The notes beneath the pieces were generated by a model. It did no database searches. It saw nothing but the letters and a program-made list of their open reading frames with translations, and had not been told where the DNA came from. A DNA stretch of 64,000 bases, taken from assembly GCF_905475395.1 (NCBI RefSeq), contig NC_058339.1, positions 44,835,172-44,899,171 on the forward strand, read 5' to 3'. A program made the translations under genes and the position numbers. This document shows, one piece after another, positions 11,380 through 23,699 of the stretch (positions are counted from its first letter, which is position 1; each line of letters opens with the position of its first letter). This DNA is from Chrysoperla carnea. Its lineage: Eukaryota; Arthropoda; Insecta; Neuroptera; Chrysopidae.

Positions 11380-14300
11380 TCAATTGCCATTTAATGCAGC
11401 TACAATACGGCATGGTCCTCCTGTACCTTCACTTATTTTCATTGGTAGAACGATTAATGTAAAATTGCGAGCTGAAAATAAAAAGCAATAAAAGCATTAA
11501 TCGTGAAGAGTTTGTAGATAGGCCAAGAGATTAGGAACATAATTTTGATTGGCTATTTAACAGCAGAATTTTAGTATAATAATTTCAATTCAAAATCTGA
11601 CTTTAAGAGTCGTTATATTTTATAGTGGAGCTGTTCAAACCTTGCGTTCAAATTTTTTCAAAGTTGTAAAAAAGTAAGCCAATTGCCATTTATATTATTA
11701 AGCCAATTGCATTTATATTTTTTTTTCTCATTAAGCCCTTTTGTTCACAATTTTATGGATTTTAATTTTTTGGTGGGGATTTTTTGAAAAAAAGTTTTGC
11801 CCATGATACTGACATTGTAACTTTCTATATGTTCAATCATGAATTCAACCTGATTTTTTAACAAAACTTTTTTTGCATTTTTTTCGATTTTTTCAATGGG
11901 GTACCCCTTAAAAAATTTGCAAAAATTGAAAAATTTGTTTAACCTATATTTCGATAAAACTCAGTATATAAGGTTATTTTGACCCAAAAAGTGCAGAAAT
12001 AGGGTGTATTTGTTGACTGGTCGAATATTTTTTGAGATACCGACTAAAATCGATCCAAATATTGCTATACCTCAAAAACTCTGCATACAATCATTAAATT
12101 AACCTGTTTTTTTATACTTTTTGGATCAAAATTACCTCATCCAGCGAGTTTCATTAAATTCCAAAACAATTTTCTCGATATTTTCAAAGAGGTATTTAAA
12201 AAAATTGCAAAAATCGAAATTTTTTTTTGTATATCCAATTTCGATAAAACCCAGTAAATAAGGTAATTTTGACCCCAAAAGTACAAAATCGAGTGTACTT
12301 GATGACTGGTCAAATAGTTTTTGAGATTCGGAATAAAATCGATCCAAACATTGCGATATCTCAGAAACTCTGCATCATTAAATTAACCTGATTTTTATAC
12401 TTGTATACAAGTTTTATAATTTCAAATGAAAATAATTACCCGGTAATGATTCAAGTATTTTAACATTTTCTATAGCATAAATATTTTTAGCATAAAGTGT
12501 ACGATGTGAGATGATTTCATGTCCAGTATCAATTGATGGTGTATCTAGTCCAACGCCCACAATATTTTTATTATTAGCAATCCATTCAGCAGCACTTTGT
12601 CCAATTCCTGTAGAAAAGCATATGTTTATAAATTACTCAACAGGATGATGTTTTGTTAAAGAGGACGATGTAAACTGAATAATAAAATAAAATATTTGAG
12701 TAAAAATAAATAGAAGACTGGTTTTTTGTCAAATCGACATGTCTCAGAAAAAAAAAGTTCGATTTATACCCAATCTTGAAAAAAATTTAAATAAATATAC
12801 TTTTTCGGGGCAAGATGTTGTTGTACTAAAAGTAAAAAAAAATTTTTCTTATTTGTCACTCATACATGACCATTTGTAAAAGCTGTACGCGCTCAGTTTG
12901 TAAGATATCAAGGATAATTCCGTGTGCCTCAAGTTTTTACATTTATTCGTGTATGAGTAAGTCATAAGAAAAAATATTTTCTACTAGTTAGTAAGATAAA
13001 AGCTCCGAAAAAAGTTTTTTTATTTAAATTTTTAATTTAAAACTAATTTAAGTATGTATACCTATCATATGGTGAAAGGGTTGGGAAAATCAGGTCTCAT
13101 TTACCCTAGATTTTCATCCGATTTAATATATAATAGTATTTCGGAAATTGGGTCTTTACCTTGGAAGATTACAAACAATGGAAAGGTGAAACTAAATAAA
13201 AGCTTGTAAGAAAGCACCCCTTCAAAGTTAAAAGACATTCAATGATATTCTTTCAAACCATTGTATGTGGTCGACTTGAATGGCCAGTCTCCTAAAATGA
13301 ACGTTTAACTCTAATATTTTGTCAGACAGTGTCACTGTCACATCTGACTTGTCAGATACATTAGTTTTGATTTAATATTATCAAAAAATAAATACCGAAG
13401 TCATCGATGGATCGGCGTAAGTTCGCCTAGGCCTAGGCAAATCATTACCAATTTATCAAACTTGTTCTATGTGTAACATAAATATTTACTTACCGGGGAA
13501 ATGTAATTTTTCATCGGGAGGACTTAAACCAAAATAATCCTCTCGTGAATGATAACGCGATGACCAACCAAAACGTAATAAAAGAATGGTACCACTTTCA
13601 ATTGGACCGTTTTCTTTTTCCCATTTTATCAAATGCTCAGATTCTAATGTAAAATCACGATTATTTCCAACTTCATTCGACACATCAACAGTTGCTCCTG
13701 TTAAAAATATATTCGGTCTTGTTTAACAACATAATCACCAAAATTCCAAAAAAGAGAGGAATAAAAATTCAAACATGAAATCAAGTTTTCTTCTTTAAAT
13801 GTTTTTTAAATGTTATAATCCCTCAGGGTAAAATGATCCCTCATTCTTTTGAGTAAACCATTAAAGCCATGTAGTATATTTCTCGATAGATGACACTCAC
13901 GTAATCAAATTAATCGCTCCACGAAGACTTGAATAAAGAAACCAAAAATATTTCGACGTTTTACATATCTCGAGTATTTTGGCTATAAATTACACGTTTT
14001 CTTAGGGTGATCATTATGGGAAACCGTCACCTACCTATTGTAATTGTTGCAAAACATGCAATTTTTTACAAAGTTTCTTAAAATTTTATAATTTTCATAC
14101 CAAAAGTAATAAATATTTACAAATACTATTAAAAATTATAAAATTTTTTCCGTAAGCCACAGTTGTCAAAAAACGAAGCTTTACGGCGTAAAGCTCGATT
14201 TTTGGGGGAATTTTTTTAATAATATTTATCAAAATTATTGAATCAAGTGCAAAAAGAATAAAATGTAGGTATTACCTGGACCAATTAATCTAGATATTGG

Positions 14301-14606
14301 TACTTCACCAGTTTTCCAACCCTCTCGATTAAAATGATACGGTGAATCAAAATGTGTTCCGCCATGTTCCCCAGCACAAAAATTATATGCTGTATACCAA
14401 TATGTTTCATTCTTATATATTTTATAGCCTTCCGTCTTTTTTATGAAACTAAACGGCACTTGATTGGGCCAATATAATGTATTGTTATCAAATCCCCATG
14501 TTAAATCAATATAATTAGCCGTTTGTATTGGTGCACCATCACAGTAATTATAAATATGTATATTGATAATAATCAACAATAAATTGTTTATTTTTAAAAA
14601 CTTCAT
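11380..14606 (-). CDS. Cyclase-family metal-dependent hydrolase (KynB / isatin-hydrolase-like), secreted, four exons
   Basis: The exons on the minus strand are 14276-14606, 13494-13697, 12440-12607 and 11380-11471. Joined they give 795 nt, or 264 residues plus TGA. All three introns are GT/AG (donors gtaata, gtaagt, gtaatt; acceptors aacag, tacag, ttcag) and all are phase 1. Residues 1-24 form a signal-peptide-like hydrophobic stretch (LLLIIINIHI). The family metal motif HGGTHFDSPYHF is at 81-92, with H81, H85 and D87 as expected ligands. H213 and E225, 12 residues apart, fit the second conserved His/Glu pair of the family. The chain ends with SEGTGGPCRIVAAL, the usual C-terminal block. Length is typical. 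The cyclase family (PF04199) hydrolyses amide or lactam bonds with divalent metals (e.g. N-formylkynurenine, isatin); the substrate here is unknown. The ATG at 14606 is the first in-frame ATG and has A at -3. Intron 2 carries a foldback element and intron 3 satellite units. The gene is intact with no stop or frameshift. Confidence 0.92.
11760..12385 (-). repeat. Two diverged satellite units inside intron 3 of the hydrolase gene
   Basis: Two head-to-tail units with a period near 289 bp share 'cgataaaac(t/c)cagta', 'aaggt(t/a)attttgacccc', 'gactggtc(g/a)aat', 'aaaatcgatccaaa' and 'ctcagaaactctgcat'. They contain a GGGGTACCCC core at 11898-11907. The same blocks and the same palindromic core build the 306-bp array at 41055-41800. 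The open frame at 12132-12347 is a shadow of this repeat. Confidence 0.8.
12775..13045. mobile_element. Foldback (MITE-like) element in intron 2
   Basis: The left arm (about 12775-12890: 'actttttcgggg', 'tttttcttatttgtcactcatac') is answered in reverse complement by the right arm (about 12930-13045: 'gtatgagtaagtcataagaaaaa', 'gctccgaaaaaagt'). The arms are diverged, the loop is about 40 bases and no coding sequence is inside. A nonautonomous DNA element is the simplest reading. I could not define a target duplication. Confidence 0.6.
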
Positions 14607-14887
14607 GATTTCTTTTTTGTAAAACAGAAGTAAGTTTTTACTCAAAACTTTGTAACAATACACAAGACATTCTAATTACGAACCTAATATTAATACTAGT
14701 TATCAACTAATTCATACTTAGTAACGTAAATGACTGAGCACAATTTATTTCAAAGTAACAATTAGTACAGTTTCATTCAATAAAAAATGCGATATAGTCA
14801 CGTAGCCTTTATCAAGGATGTAAGCTGTTTAATAACATAGATTATTCTTACAAATTATGTTTTTTTTTTGCTCGTGTTAGGTTCGAG
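14607..14887. other. 5' flank of the hydrolase gene
   Basis: It holds the presumed 5' UTR and promoter of the minus-strand gene. An arthropod-initiator-like TCAGT occurs on the minus strand near 14731-14736, but no well placed TATA box is evident, so the start of transcription is not assigned. Confidence 0.3.
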
Positions 14888-15125
14888 CCCATTGTGATAC
14901 CATATATGTGTTTTACCACCTCTCCGCTGATAATTTCATTTATCAGCTCCTCAATTTCGGAGGCTGAGTGTCCCTCTTTCATGCATATACGATGCATTAC
15001 ACCAGCCCATCGCAACTATTAATTTAATTAATTATTAATTAATTATTATGTTGCGACGGCGGGAATCGAACCCGCTTCCCTAAGCATACCGCGGACGGAA
15101 TTGGTTAAGCCTTAATAAACTGAGC
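14888..15125 (-). mobile_element. SINE-1 copy, upstream of the hydrolase gene
   Basis: Minus-strand copy with B box GGTTCGATTCC next to 'cgccgtcgcaac', followed by the same body as the 8.6-kb copy ('catgcatgaaagaggga', 'ctccgaaattgaggagctg', 'ataaatgaaatt'). The tRNA-like head is mutated in the A box ('agctcagtttattaag'), and the extreme 3' end is lost and replaced by other sequence at 14888. Confidence 0.82.
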
Positions 15126-17744
15126 TAATATTGTGAATATTTACTCGTGTTGCTTGTAATAGAAAAGGATATTAATGAAGAGCATATTTATTTAAGTATG
15201 AGTATTTTATCAGAATGCAGGTGGGCTACTGATTGTTTTTGAGTGTGGTTTTATTTCCTAGAAATGAAACTTTTTTTTTTGACAAAAGTAAAATTTTGAT
15301 TCTTTTGGTTGTTAACCATTACGTTTAGCTTAAGCTGGTTGTTTTATAAACCATGCTAAACAGGGAAATCATTGCTTATTCGTAAATAAATTTTTAAAGT
15401 TTATTCACCTTTCCAGTTTTAAACGTAAAAGTCATGTACCTTGAACCAATATAATTCAGCATTCATACGTGGTAATTTTGTTACCCTAAATTGTTCCATA
15501 ACTGTATTCTTGTTTTGAATGGATTGCCAAGTATAGATAAGCGAAATATAAGTTGGAAAATGAGGTCTCAGTCAGCTTAAGAAATAAAAATATATGTTGA
15601 AGTAAAAAGTCTGGAACGTATCGGGTTTTCAATCATATTCTATGATTTTGTTCCCTAGTGTGAACAATTACATATTAAAGAGTTTGCCTTGGTGTAATGG
15701 TTGGAGGTGATTCTGGTTAGGTACATTAAGATTTATAGGGTGTGTTCCATGTTACATTATGATAATGTACCATGGAACATAAATTTTGATTCTATGTTCC
15801 TACTTCACCTTTCCCGACTATCAAATTTGTATAGAAGTAGCAATTGTCGTTGTAAAGCTCTAAGCGAAAATTTATTACCTCAGTTAACAACAATTACAAA
15901 AACTAAATTTTCCGTTTAATTAGATGTAATCAAAAGAGGTAAAACTAGATATTACAACAATCATAAAATATGTAAAACTATAGGCATTACAACAGTCTAA
16001 AATATAAATTTCGGGGAGCTTAAATTTCAATACCAATAAATATTTTTGATGAATGCATGCCAATATCAGTACCAGTCATAGTAGACTTTATTCACAATAT
16101 TCAATATTCTGAAGAGTGATAGAAATGGATATTTCCGTTGAAATCTGAAAATTGAAATTTTCCGCAATTACAGTATCTCCATCACTTCATAGGAAGAAGT
16201 AAAAAAAATGTTCCTATAGTTGTGAATTTTGTTAAAGCACAACAGTTGCTAAAAGTTGATACTTTTGCTTCTTGCACTACGTTTTACAGTGACTCAATTT
16301 TTGTGAATTTGTATGTAAAATAATCTATTACTATCAATTATTTGAATGATACAAACTTATCAACACTAATATAAGGTTATCATTTTGACCGCTGTATTAA
16401 TTATTTTGACTGTTTATTTACTCCAACAATGGTCAATATTTACTTGTATCTAAGTAATTTTTAGTTTAAAAAACGATAGTAAAAAGAAAGTCACAAAAAT
16501 ACTCTTGTGACTTTTTCTCTAGACGCTTAGTTTACGAAATAAAAATTCTTGAAAAATTATAAAAATTAGTTATTTTTTTCAATCTCTGATGGAATTCGCT
16601 AAGGTAACGCAGCTCCTGCTCTACGTTTTTTTTAATGATTTAAGGCTGTCTATATTGACAGCTTGACGTTGTTAGAAGCCAAAAGTATTCTGCTAGAATA
16701 AATTGCCTATTTGATTTCTTTTATTTACAACACTGTTGCTGCATTCGTATCATACCTATATCAGGTGTATTATATCTTCAAAGTATTATTCAAAGGACAT
16801 ACCACGTAAATTCAGATATGGGTAAATATACCTATCTATACCCTCATATAGTGACATTCAATTTCCAAGCCACATCCAGAAAGTATTAAAATAATAATAA
16901 AAGGATAAGAAATAGATATAGTTTCTTTGTACTTCACACAATATCATATATAAATACAGGATTCCTCCCCGAAAAAATCTTCTATGTTTATGAAAATTTA
17001 TACAGTAATGTGAAAAGTTTTCCAATAATAGAAGAACATAAATGAAGATAAATAACATGATCGTGTTTCGTATATTGACCTGTATCTTATATGTATCCAA
17101 TATCTGTTGTGAATCAAAATGAAACATGTCGTATAAATAATTGCGAACTTTAAAGACCACACCGTTAACTTCCCAGTAATTCCAAGTACTTAGCACATTT
17201 AAATCTTTAATATCTATGTAAATAAGACTTACAGAAAAATTGATGACAAATCCTTTTTAAGATGAAAGACAATAGCTACGATTTTTATTAAAAGGAATAA
17301 TTCGTTTTATCCTTTGAATGTGGGCAAGGCTACACCATAATTTGGTTTATTATTTCACATTCCGTAATTCATCCGCTTTATAATTAAAGGCAAGCTTTTA
17401 CAATTTCATGCAACTATTTCAATATTAAGTAAACATGATTCTTTCAGCAGTCACATTTCAGTGGGCCACCTTGTTTACATTCTTTTCTATTTTTCTACTT
17501 TTTTTACATAATTCGATAGAATACTTGAATTTACTTGAGGCCACACAAAAGAAAATTATTTTTAGAAAATATTATTACTATACAGTGATTTCTTAGATTC
17601 ATGAAACAAGAACAGATATACATCAGCAGAAATTGTCACTTAACAATAACTAATTCCTACATCATTATAACAAAATTAGACCAAAAACATCAATTTTGAA
17701 GTTATTCCATGATAATATAGAATAGTATTAAGAAAATGTCCATG
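15126..17744. other. Gene-free stretch with one hairpin
   Basis: No gene seen. At 15744-15780 a near-perfect inverted repeat (TGTTCCATG..ACATTAT / ATAATGT..CATGGAACA) forms an approximately 17-bp stem with almost no loop. The open frames at 15701-15919 and 16858-17196 have no family resemblance or splice context. Confidence 0.5.
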
Positions 17745-17865
17745 TGACGCATAACGTCAAACAATGTTAACGATAAAATGTTTCATACAAAAGTTGTTTA
17801 CTTTTTTCATTTATGAACTAAAACTCACTTTTTATACGCCCTGAGCATGCTATAAGTATTATTGA
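17745..17865 (+). repeat. Family A repeat, internal fragment
   Basis: It matches the family A interior: 'aaaatgtttcatacaaaagttg', 'catttatgaac' and 'ctcactttttatacgccctgagcatgct'. Both ends are missing. Confidence 0.6.
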
Positions 17866-18260
17866 GACTTTTTTGAAAGCGTTTCTGGAGATTTTGGTGG
17901 ATAGATTAAAATGACCCATAGTGTATTATAATTCAATATTTACTAGCAATAGAAATTTGGGACAACAATACCCTCACATATCTTTGAGGGCTGGTTCAAA
18001 AGACTTTATGTAAGCATTTTTGGTCCATAGAGGTGCAAATCACAAATTTTTGGCATGAAATTTTCAAAAATTCATAATAGAGTCATAGTATTGTTTTTGT
18101 TTCAGGTACCTAAATATCATATTCAAATCAAAGTCTCATTCACAAAGGAAGCAAATAAGTGAGTATTATCAGAAAGTATTGACATTTTTCGTTGTTCAAA
18201 ATAGAAAACATTTACACATAGGACAAAAAATTTAATATGGCATCTACCAAACCGACCTTG

Positions 18261-18772
18261 TACTTTAAGGATGTTCCAGCATGGTATTTGCAGTTTCTAT
18301 GTTAAAGCAATGGTACAATTTTTTTTTCGACAGAATTTAACGAAAAATTAAATTTAAGAATTTAATAATGCTTACTATTAATTCCCAAAGTTTCAGAAAT
18401 TTTGACCGTTTAAAATGGGAAATAATTATGCCAACGTCCCAATTTCGATCAATTTACGTCTAAATTAATATCTCGAAAGTGAAAATTAATTTCTAAATTT
18501 TTTTTTTAGAATTGTATTGTATAAACATTTTTTTCTACTTTTTCTTCAATATATAATAATATCATAAAAAATAGTTGGAAAGACCGGACATTTTACATGC
18601 TTTAAATGGGACATGACCCTCAAAATCGCGAACTTTGTCTTTAAATATCTTGCGATCTAAACGGTCAAAAATTATGAAATTTTAGGAATTCATAAATAAA
18701 GCTATTATAAACCCGAGAAAAAAAATTCGGCCAAATCTGTCGAGAAGTGATTTCATGCTGGTACTACCTTAA
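18261..18772. mobile_element. Foldback MITE-like element, about 510 bp
   Basis: The ends are inverted: TACTTTAAGGATGTTCCAGCATG on the left against TACTTAAGGTAGTACCAGCATG read from the right. Inner parts also mirror each other: 'cgacagaattt' with 'cgacagatttgg', 'gaaattttgaccgttta' with 'ataatttttgaccgttta' and 'aaatgggaaa/aaatgggaca'. The arms are about 200 bases each. No transposase frame is inside. Confidence 0.7.
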
Positions 18773-19206
18773 GTAGGTACATACTTGCTCTAGATACAAA
18801 ATTATAGCTAGTAAATGAGGTTGGAGAATCGAGAATATTAATGAAATTTTATTTTCGCATTTCTTAATAAAAAATGAAAATACCGTAAAAGAGATGACAA
18901 AAAGTGAAAATAAAATTAAAATTGGCCAAGAAATATGGAAAATATACGCATTTTAAACTGCTAATTAGACGGATATTAGACAGAAAGATCGGACATAATA
19001 TATTTGACGTCACAAACTATGTTTGCCATAAGAAATCCATGGTAAATTCTGTTTTGCTAGAATAAGATACAAACAAATTTTTTATGGCTTCTTATTTATT
19101 TTGGTTGTTTTATTAGTTAGAAAAATAATTTTATCTACTGTTTGATACATTAATGAACTTTTATTAAAACAAAAAAAAAATTCACGCCATTGCCATTATC
19201 TCTTCG
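18773..19206. other. Gene-free stretch
   Basis: Nothing recognised. Confidence 0.4.
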
Positions 19207-19540
19207 TTTAAGGTTGTACTATCGGTAATAGACTTTGCATTCAGAATTTAATGGAACTTATTGTTGTGCATAGTTGTCCATTATTATATCATAATAAACC
19301 AGTTAAATTTTTAGAGGCCTTCAGAGAACTGAGAATCTGAAAGTCTAGTTTTGTGAAATAAAATAAAATCTGTGATTTCCCATAAGGATCAATGTTAAAA
19401 TATCTTTAAAATATCTTTTTTTCAATTCTCTGAAGGCCCCTAAAAATTTAACTGGTTAATTATGATATAATAATGGACAACTATGCCAAGTTTCATTAAA
19501 TTCTGAATGCAAAGTCTGTTACCGACAGTACTAAATTAAG
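19207..19540. mobile_element. Foldback MITE with about 125-bp terminal inverted repeats
   Basis: The left arm (19207-19335) and right arm (19418-19540) are inverted copies: 'tcggtaatagactttgcattc', 'catagttgtccattattat' and 'aaccagttaaatttttagaggcc' all recur in reverse complement. The loop of about 80 bases is unrelated. High arm similarity suggests a relatively young hairpin element. No transposase is present. Confidence 0.82.
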
Positions 19541-20904
19541 AAAGATTGATCATTTCAAGAATTCAGCAGTCTAGATACCCAGCTACAGATATTTGATATG
19601 TTTTAATAATGGTTGATTTGACCGAAATATAAACCTAAGATGATCTGTGACCTCATTTTCGATACGAGAAAGGGATAAAAATTTAATACGCATACGGCTG
19701 GTTCTACCGATGCCCTGCTTTTAATAAACAAAATAGTATATTATTCCTCTTCTGTAATATAACATTTTCTATTTGTAAAACGAAATTAAAACAAACAAAT
19801 TAATTTTTATTTTAAAATTTTGTAATGCATTTTATTTTATGTCTGTTGTAAATGTGTAGAATAAAAAAAAAAAAACATTAAACGAATTTTGTTAAATGAG
19901 AAAATACTTAAATAATTTATTTTATAAATATGCTATAAAAATGCCATATAATTTTCAAATCTATTTTATTATTAAATAATAAACACTCGAGAAAATGGTT
20001 TATTTGAAAGTAAAAATACTTCATTCATAGTTTTTTTTCTTCCTATCCTAGTTGAAGAACTCATCAACATCAAACGAATGATCAGACAAAAAATTTTTAG
20101 CACTGATCAAAACCTTGACCGGCTTTGTGGGTTTTTGTAACCTTCCTAATTTTACAAATTAGAACATATTTTGTATTTTTATGTTTTTTATTTGCACTTC
20201 CCAAAAGAAAAAGCTGTAAAATTTATAATGGCCGCATATTATTGACGAACTACTGTAATAGCATACTATACTATTAATCCATTATAATAACTATTCATCC
20301 ATTATAATTATACAATACAAAGTGTGACATAACTGGATATACAGCTAGAAAACGGTTTCTTTATTTATTGGTTGTTGATTTGTAACGCGACTTAGTTCTA
20401 TCGATTTAAAACTATTTTAATATTTCTTTTGTAGTTTTTTATGAGCATCTTATATATAAATCAATATTGCACATAATTTATATATCGAGTTTGCAGAAAT
20501 AATTTAAAATCTTGGTGTTAATCTTTGTTATTTCTGATTAATTCGAATAGTAATTGGTCGCTATAACCGACCAGGAAGAGTTAAGCCAGTACCATTTAAT
20601 TTTTGGTTCGGCCATATACAGGCAAATCATGAGTCTATGATTGACTATGGCTCTTATACTATCATCGATACCAAACCTAATGACGAAGGTTTAAGATGGT
20701 GTCATCGTCTTAACATTGAACTACGCCAGTCAAATCCTACATTAAAATCGAAAAACGCGATTTAAAACAGCTTCTTTGGTATGTTATTTGGACCCATTAG
20801 AGGAGTCTGAAACTACATTTTGCAAGCAAAAAAACCTTGTATTGTTTTCAGTTTTGCTATTCAATTAAGAAACTATAAGCTTTTGATATTTATTGCTACT
20901 ATTA
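19541..20904. other. Gene-free stretch
   Basis: AT-rich, no gene or shared repeat seen. Confidence 0.45.
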
Positions 20905-21226
20905 CAGTAGAATCTCGATAACTTAAACCTCGGTAACATAAAAACCTCTGTTACTTCAAAAAATACTATGTTCCCTTCCCATCAGAGCCCAAAACCTCTA
21001 TAACTTAAAAGACGCAACCTCTATAACTTAAATAAATAATCTCTGTATAGGCCCTCAGTAACTACATAGAAACATGTACATACCTCTATATTAACTAGGG
21101 TACATAGAAATATGTACATACCTCTATATTAACCTTTACTTAACATAGACACTTGATAACTTAAAACCTCTATAACTTAAAATATTTTGTGTTTCCCTTG
21201 GACTTTAACTTATCGAGATTCTACTA
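20905..21226. mobile_element. pogo/Tigger-like MITE with TA target duplication
   Basis: The terminal inverted repeats read (C/T)AGTAGAATCTCGATAA on both ends, and TA lies directly outside each end (20903-20904 and 21227-21228), as expected for Tc1/mariner-pogo insertion. The 322-bp body is packed with 'acctctataacttaaa' motifs and a 38-bp tandem duplication around 21065-21134. It has no coding frame, so it is nonautonomous. A relative lies at 51797-52379. Confidence 0.85.
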
Positions 21227-22070
21227 TATTTTGAAAGTATATTAAATTTGAACATTAATTGTAGAGAGCTTTACTTTGTGGAACTCCATAATTAGGATAA
21301 GAAATAAAATTTCCAATTTACTTTTATTTTTTAGCCCACTATTATTTTTTAATATTTTAATAATTTAAAATATTTTGACTAGTTTCGTCTAACATAGACA
21401 TTTTCATGTTCAACTGTCATGTTCATTCACAGCAGAAAAAAAAATTTCGTAACAAGAACGCAAAAAGACGTCTAACTCTCGTTCTATAATTCTCAATTTT
21501 CTTTCCACTGACGTATAATTCTAATTTTATAAACAATATAAACTAAAATTAGTATCCAAAAGTTTATTTTATATACAATTTGATTTTAAAAATAATATTG
21601 AAATTTATTATTAATAATAATAATATACGTTTTGTATTTATTTCTTTGAATATTATTGATTGATTAATATGAATAAGAAACCACCTTTAATTTGTGATTT
21701 TAATTACAAATATAATAAATGGTTTAATAATAATATACATTGTATTTTATTTTTACAGTAGATGAGGAGGGAGTAATGACCCAAATTGTAAAATACAAAT
21801 ACTTTTTATTATTAGAAATGTTATTGTAATTGATTGAATGAATGCCAATTTTAGAATAAATATTTTCAAATTTATTATTGTTAATTAAAAACAATTCTTT
21901 CAATTTTAGCGCTATTGTAATCGAGAGAATTTTTTAAATGGAGGGAAAATTTTTACCCTCCATTTAATGAAAACGAACACTTTTTAATGTACTTATGAAT
22001 TTAGCATAAGCCATTTTTACCCGACTGCGCGACGCAAAGGAATATATTGTGTTTATCTGTCTATATAGAA
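21227..22070. other. Gene-free stretch
   Basis: Very AT-rich. No feature beyond short AT repeats near 21600-21730 and a palindromic 'gagggaaaatttttaccctcc' near 21940-21963. Confidence 0.45.
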
Positions 22071-22346
22071 TATTCGATTTACATCTAGGCATATAGATAT
22101 CAAGAATATGACAGAATACATGCGTTAAGCAATGCATCTATGGAAGAGGTATTACATAAATTTGTAAAAGTTTGGATAGTGGGAGTTTCTTAGTTGAATA
22201 AATGAACTACAGCAGATAAACCACGATACAAATCACTTTTGCAATTTCGTATAACACCTATAATACCTCTTACTTGGATGCATTGCTTAACGCATGAACT
22301 CTGTCATACTCGTGATACTTATATGCCTAGATGTAAATCGAACATG
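22071..22346. mobile_element. Foldback MITE with about 90-bp inverted arms
   Basis: The left arm carries 'cgatttacatctaggcatat', 'atgacaga' and 'catgcgttaagcaatgcatc'. The right arm repeats all of them in reverse complement ending at 'aaatcgaacatg'. The spacer is about 100 bases. A motif 'cccgactgcgcgacgcaaagg' just upstream (about 22020-22040) may belong to a larger composite that also includes the family D copy downstream. Confidence 0.78.
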
Positions 22347-22394
22347 TTGTATATGCGTGTTCTTATATGACAAACTAGAGACCAAACGCGTCAG

Positions 22395-22860
22395 CCGATT
22401 TTGATGATTCTTAAGTCAATCAACTTCAAAAAAGGAGAGAATTATATTTTTTATGTTTGTAACATCAGAACTTTCATCTAAGTGAACTGATTTTGATAAT
22501 TTTTTTTATTTGAAAGCTGGTCCCGTCTGGTCCCATTTCAATTTTCTTCAGGTCTGACAATGGCATCCTTGAGAAAACCATATTAGTCTTAAATTTGCAA
22601 TAAGTATGCGCGCGAAAAATGGACGAATAACTCAATATCACGCCCACGGATTTCCATAATTTTTTTTAGAGACAAGTTAGTTAGTGTACTTCAGATTCAC
22701 TAAAAATCAAAAAATAAAAAACCTTTTAACAAAAAAAAAAAGACTTCAAAGAACTATTCCAAAACAAATTAATATGCACTAAAAAGTAAAAAAAATAACG
22801 ATAATATAATGTAGTTAAAATTATTGATATTTTTGGAGTCGGTGTCTTGGCAAAAGGTTA
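22395..22860 (+). repeat. Family D repeat, copy 2
   Basis: Collinear with 155-590: 'ccgattttgatgattctt', 'tcaacttcaaaaaaggag', 'gtctgacaatggcatcc', 'cgaataactcaatatcacg', 'aatataatgtagtt' and 'tttttggagtcggtgtc'. Scattered substitutions show that both copies are old. Confidence 0.78.
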
Positions 22861-23699
22861 AAAAAAAATTCAAAGTATTATTTATTTAATGAAATACGTT
22901 TTTATAAACACAGGATATAAAATTATACAACAAATTGGAATATTTTTCTATATTTTCTTAGAATAATTTATTGAACATCGATTTATTTGTATCTAAACTT
23001 TTTTTAAATCAAACGGTTACAAATTTTCTCATATGACGGACGCATACCAACAAAGAAATAAATTTTCCTAATAAATAAATGTACATAATATAATACTTAA
23101 AAAGAATCTTCTTATCGTTTTAATAACTTTTTCTTAGAAGAGATTTTCCTATATTTTCTTATAAAATTCTTGAAAATCTTAATATATCGCAAAAAAGGCA
23201 CGCATCAATACATGATATATAAATACCTATAGATATTAATCCAATTTATATAAATTATTAGATACAAGATAGATATTTTATTTAATTTATCGTCATAAAT
23301 CACATATTGCTTCGGAAAATTCTTGGAAGTTCGATTAATTTGAAATTTAATAATGTTACATTTTGACAATCACGTAGGTTTTACAGTAAAACTAGATTAT
23401 GTAGAAATTTGTTCATAAAAAAGATCAATAATCATTATTCAAAAAAAATTTAAAATGTCATCCGAAATTGTTTTAAAAGCTAGATCCCGGGTAGCTAATG
23501 AATGGAATAATATTGCAAAATTGAAATATTCAGCGTGGGTTACTCTAGTATTGAGGAATATCAATGCTATAAATAGAGACAATTTTCACTGTCATACTTA
23601 GATAAATAACCAAAATTAAATGCTTATTAATCTCTAGAATCTTGTTATCATTATGGAATAAAATTAATCAATAATAATTATTTCGAGATAACACCTCAT
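22861..23699. other. Gene-free stretch
   Basis: No gene or repeat recognised. Confidence 0.45.

Noticed and set aside
14607..14663. Longer N-terminus for the hydrolase (19 extra residues from 14663)
   Set aside because: That start is a GTG and no in-frame ATG exists upstream. The ATG at 14606 is followed directly by a signal-peptide-like stretch.
16858..17196. 112-residue minus-strand open frame
   Set aside because: Phe/Tyr/Leu-rich, AT-driven composition with no recognisable motif, signal or flanking splice sites.
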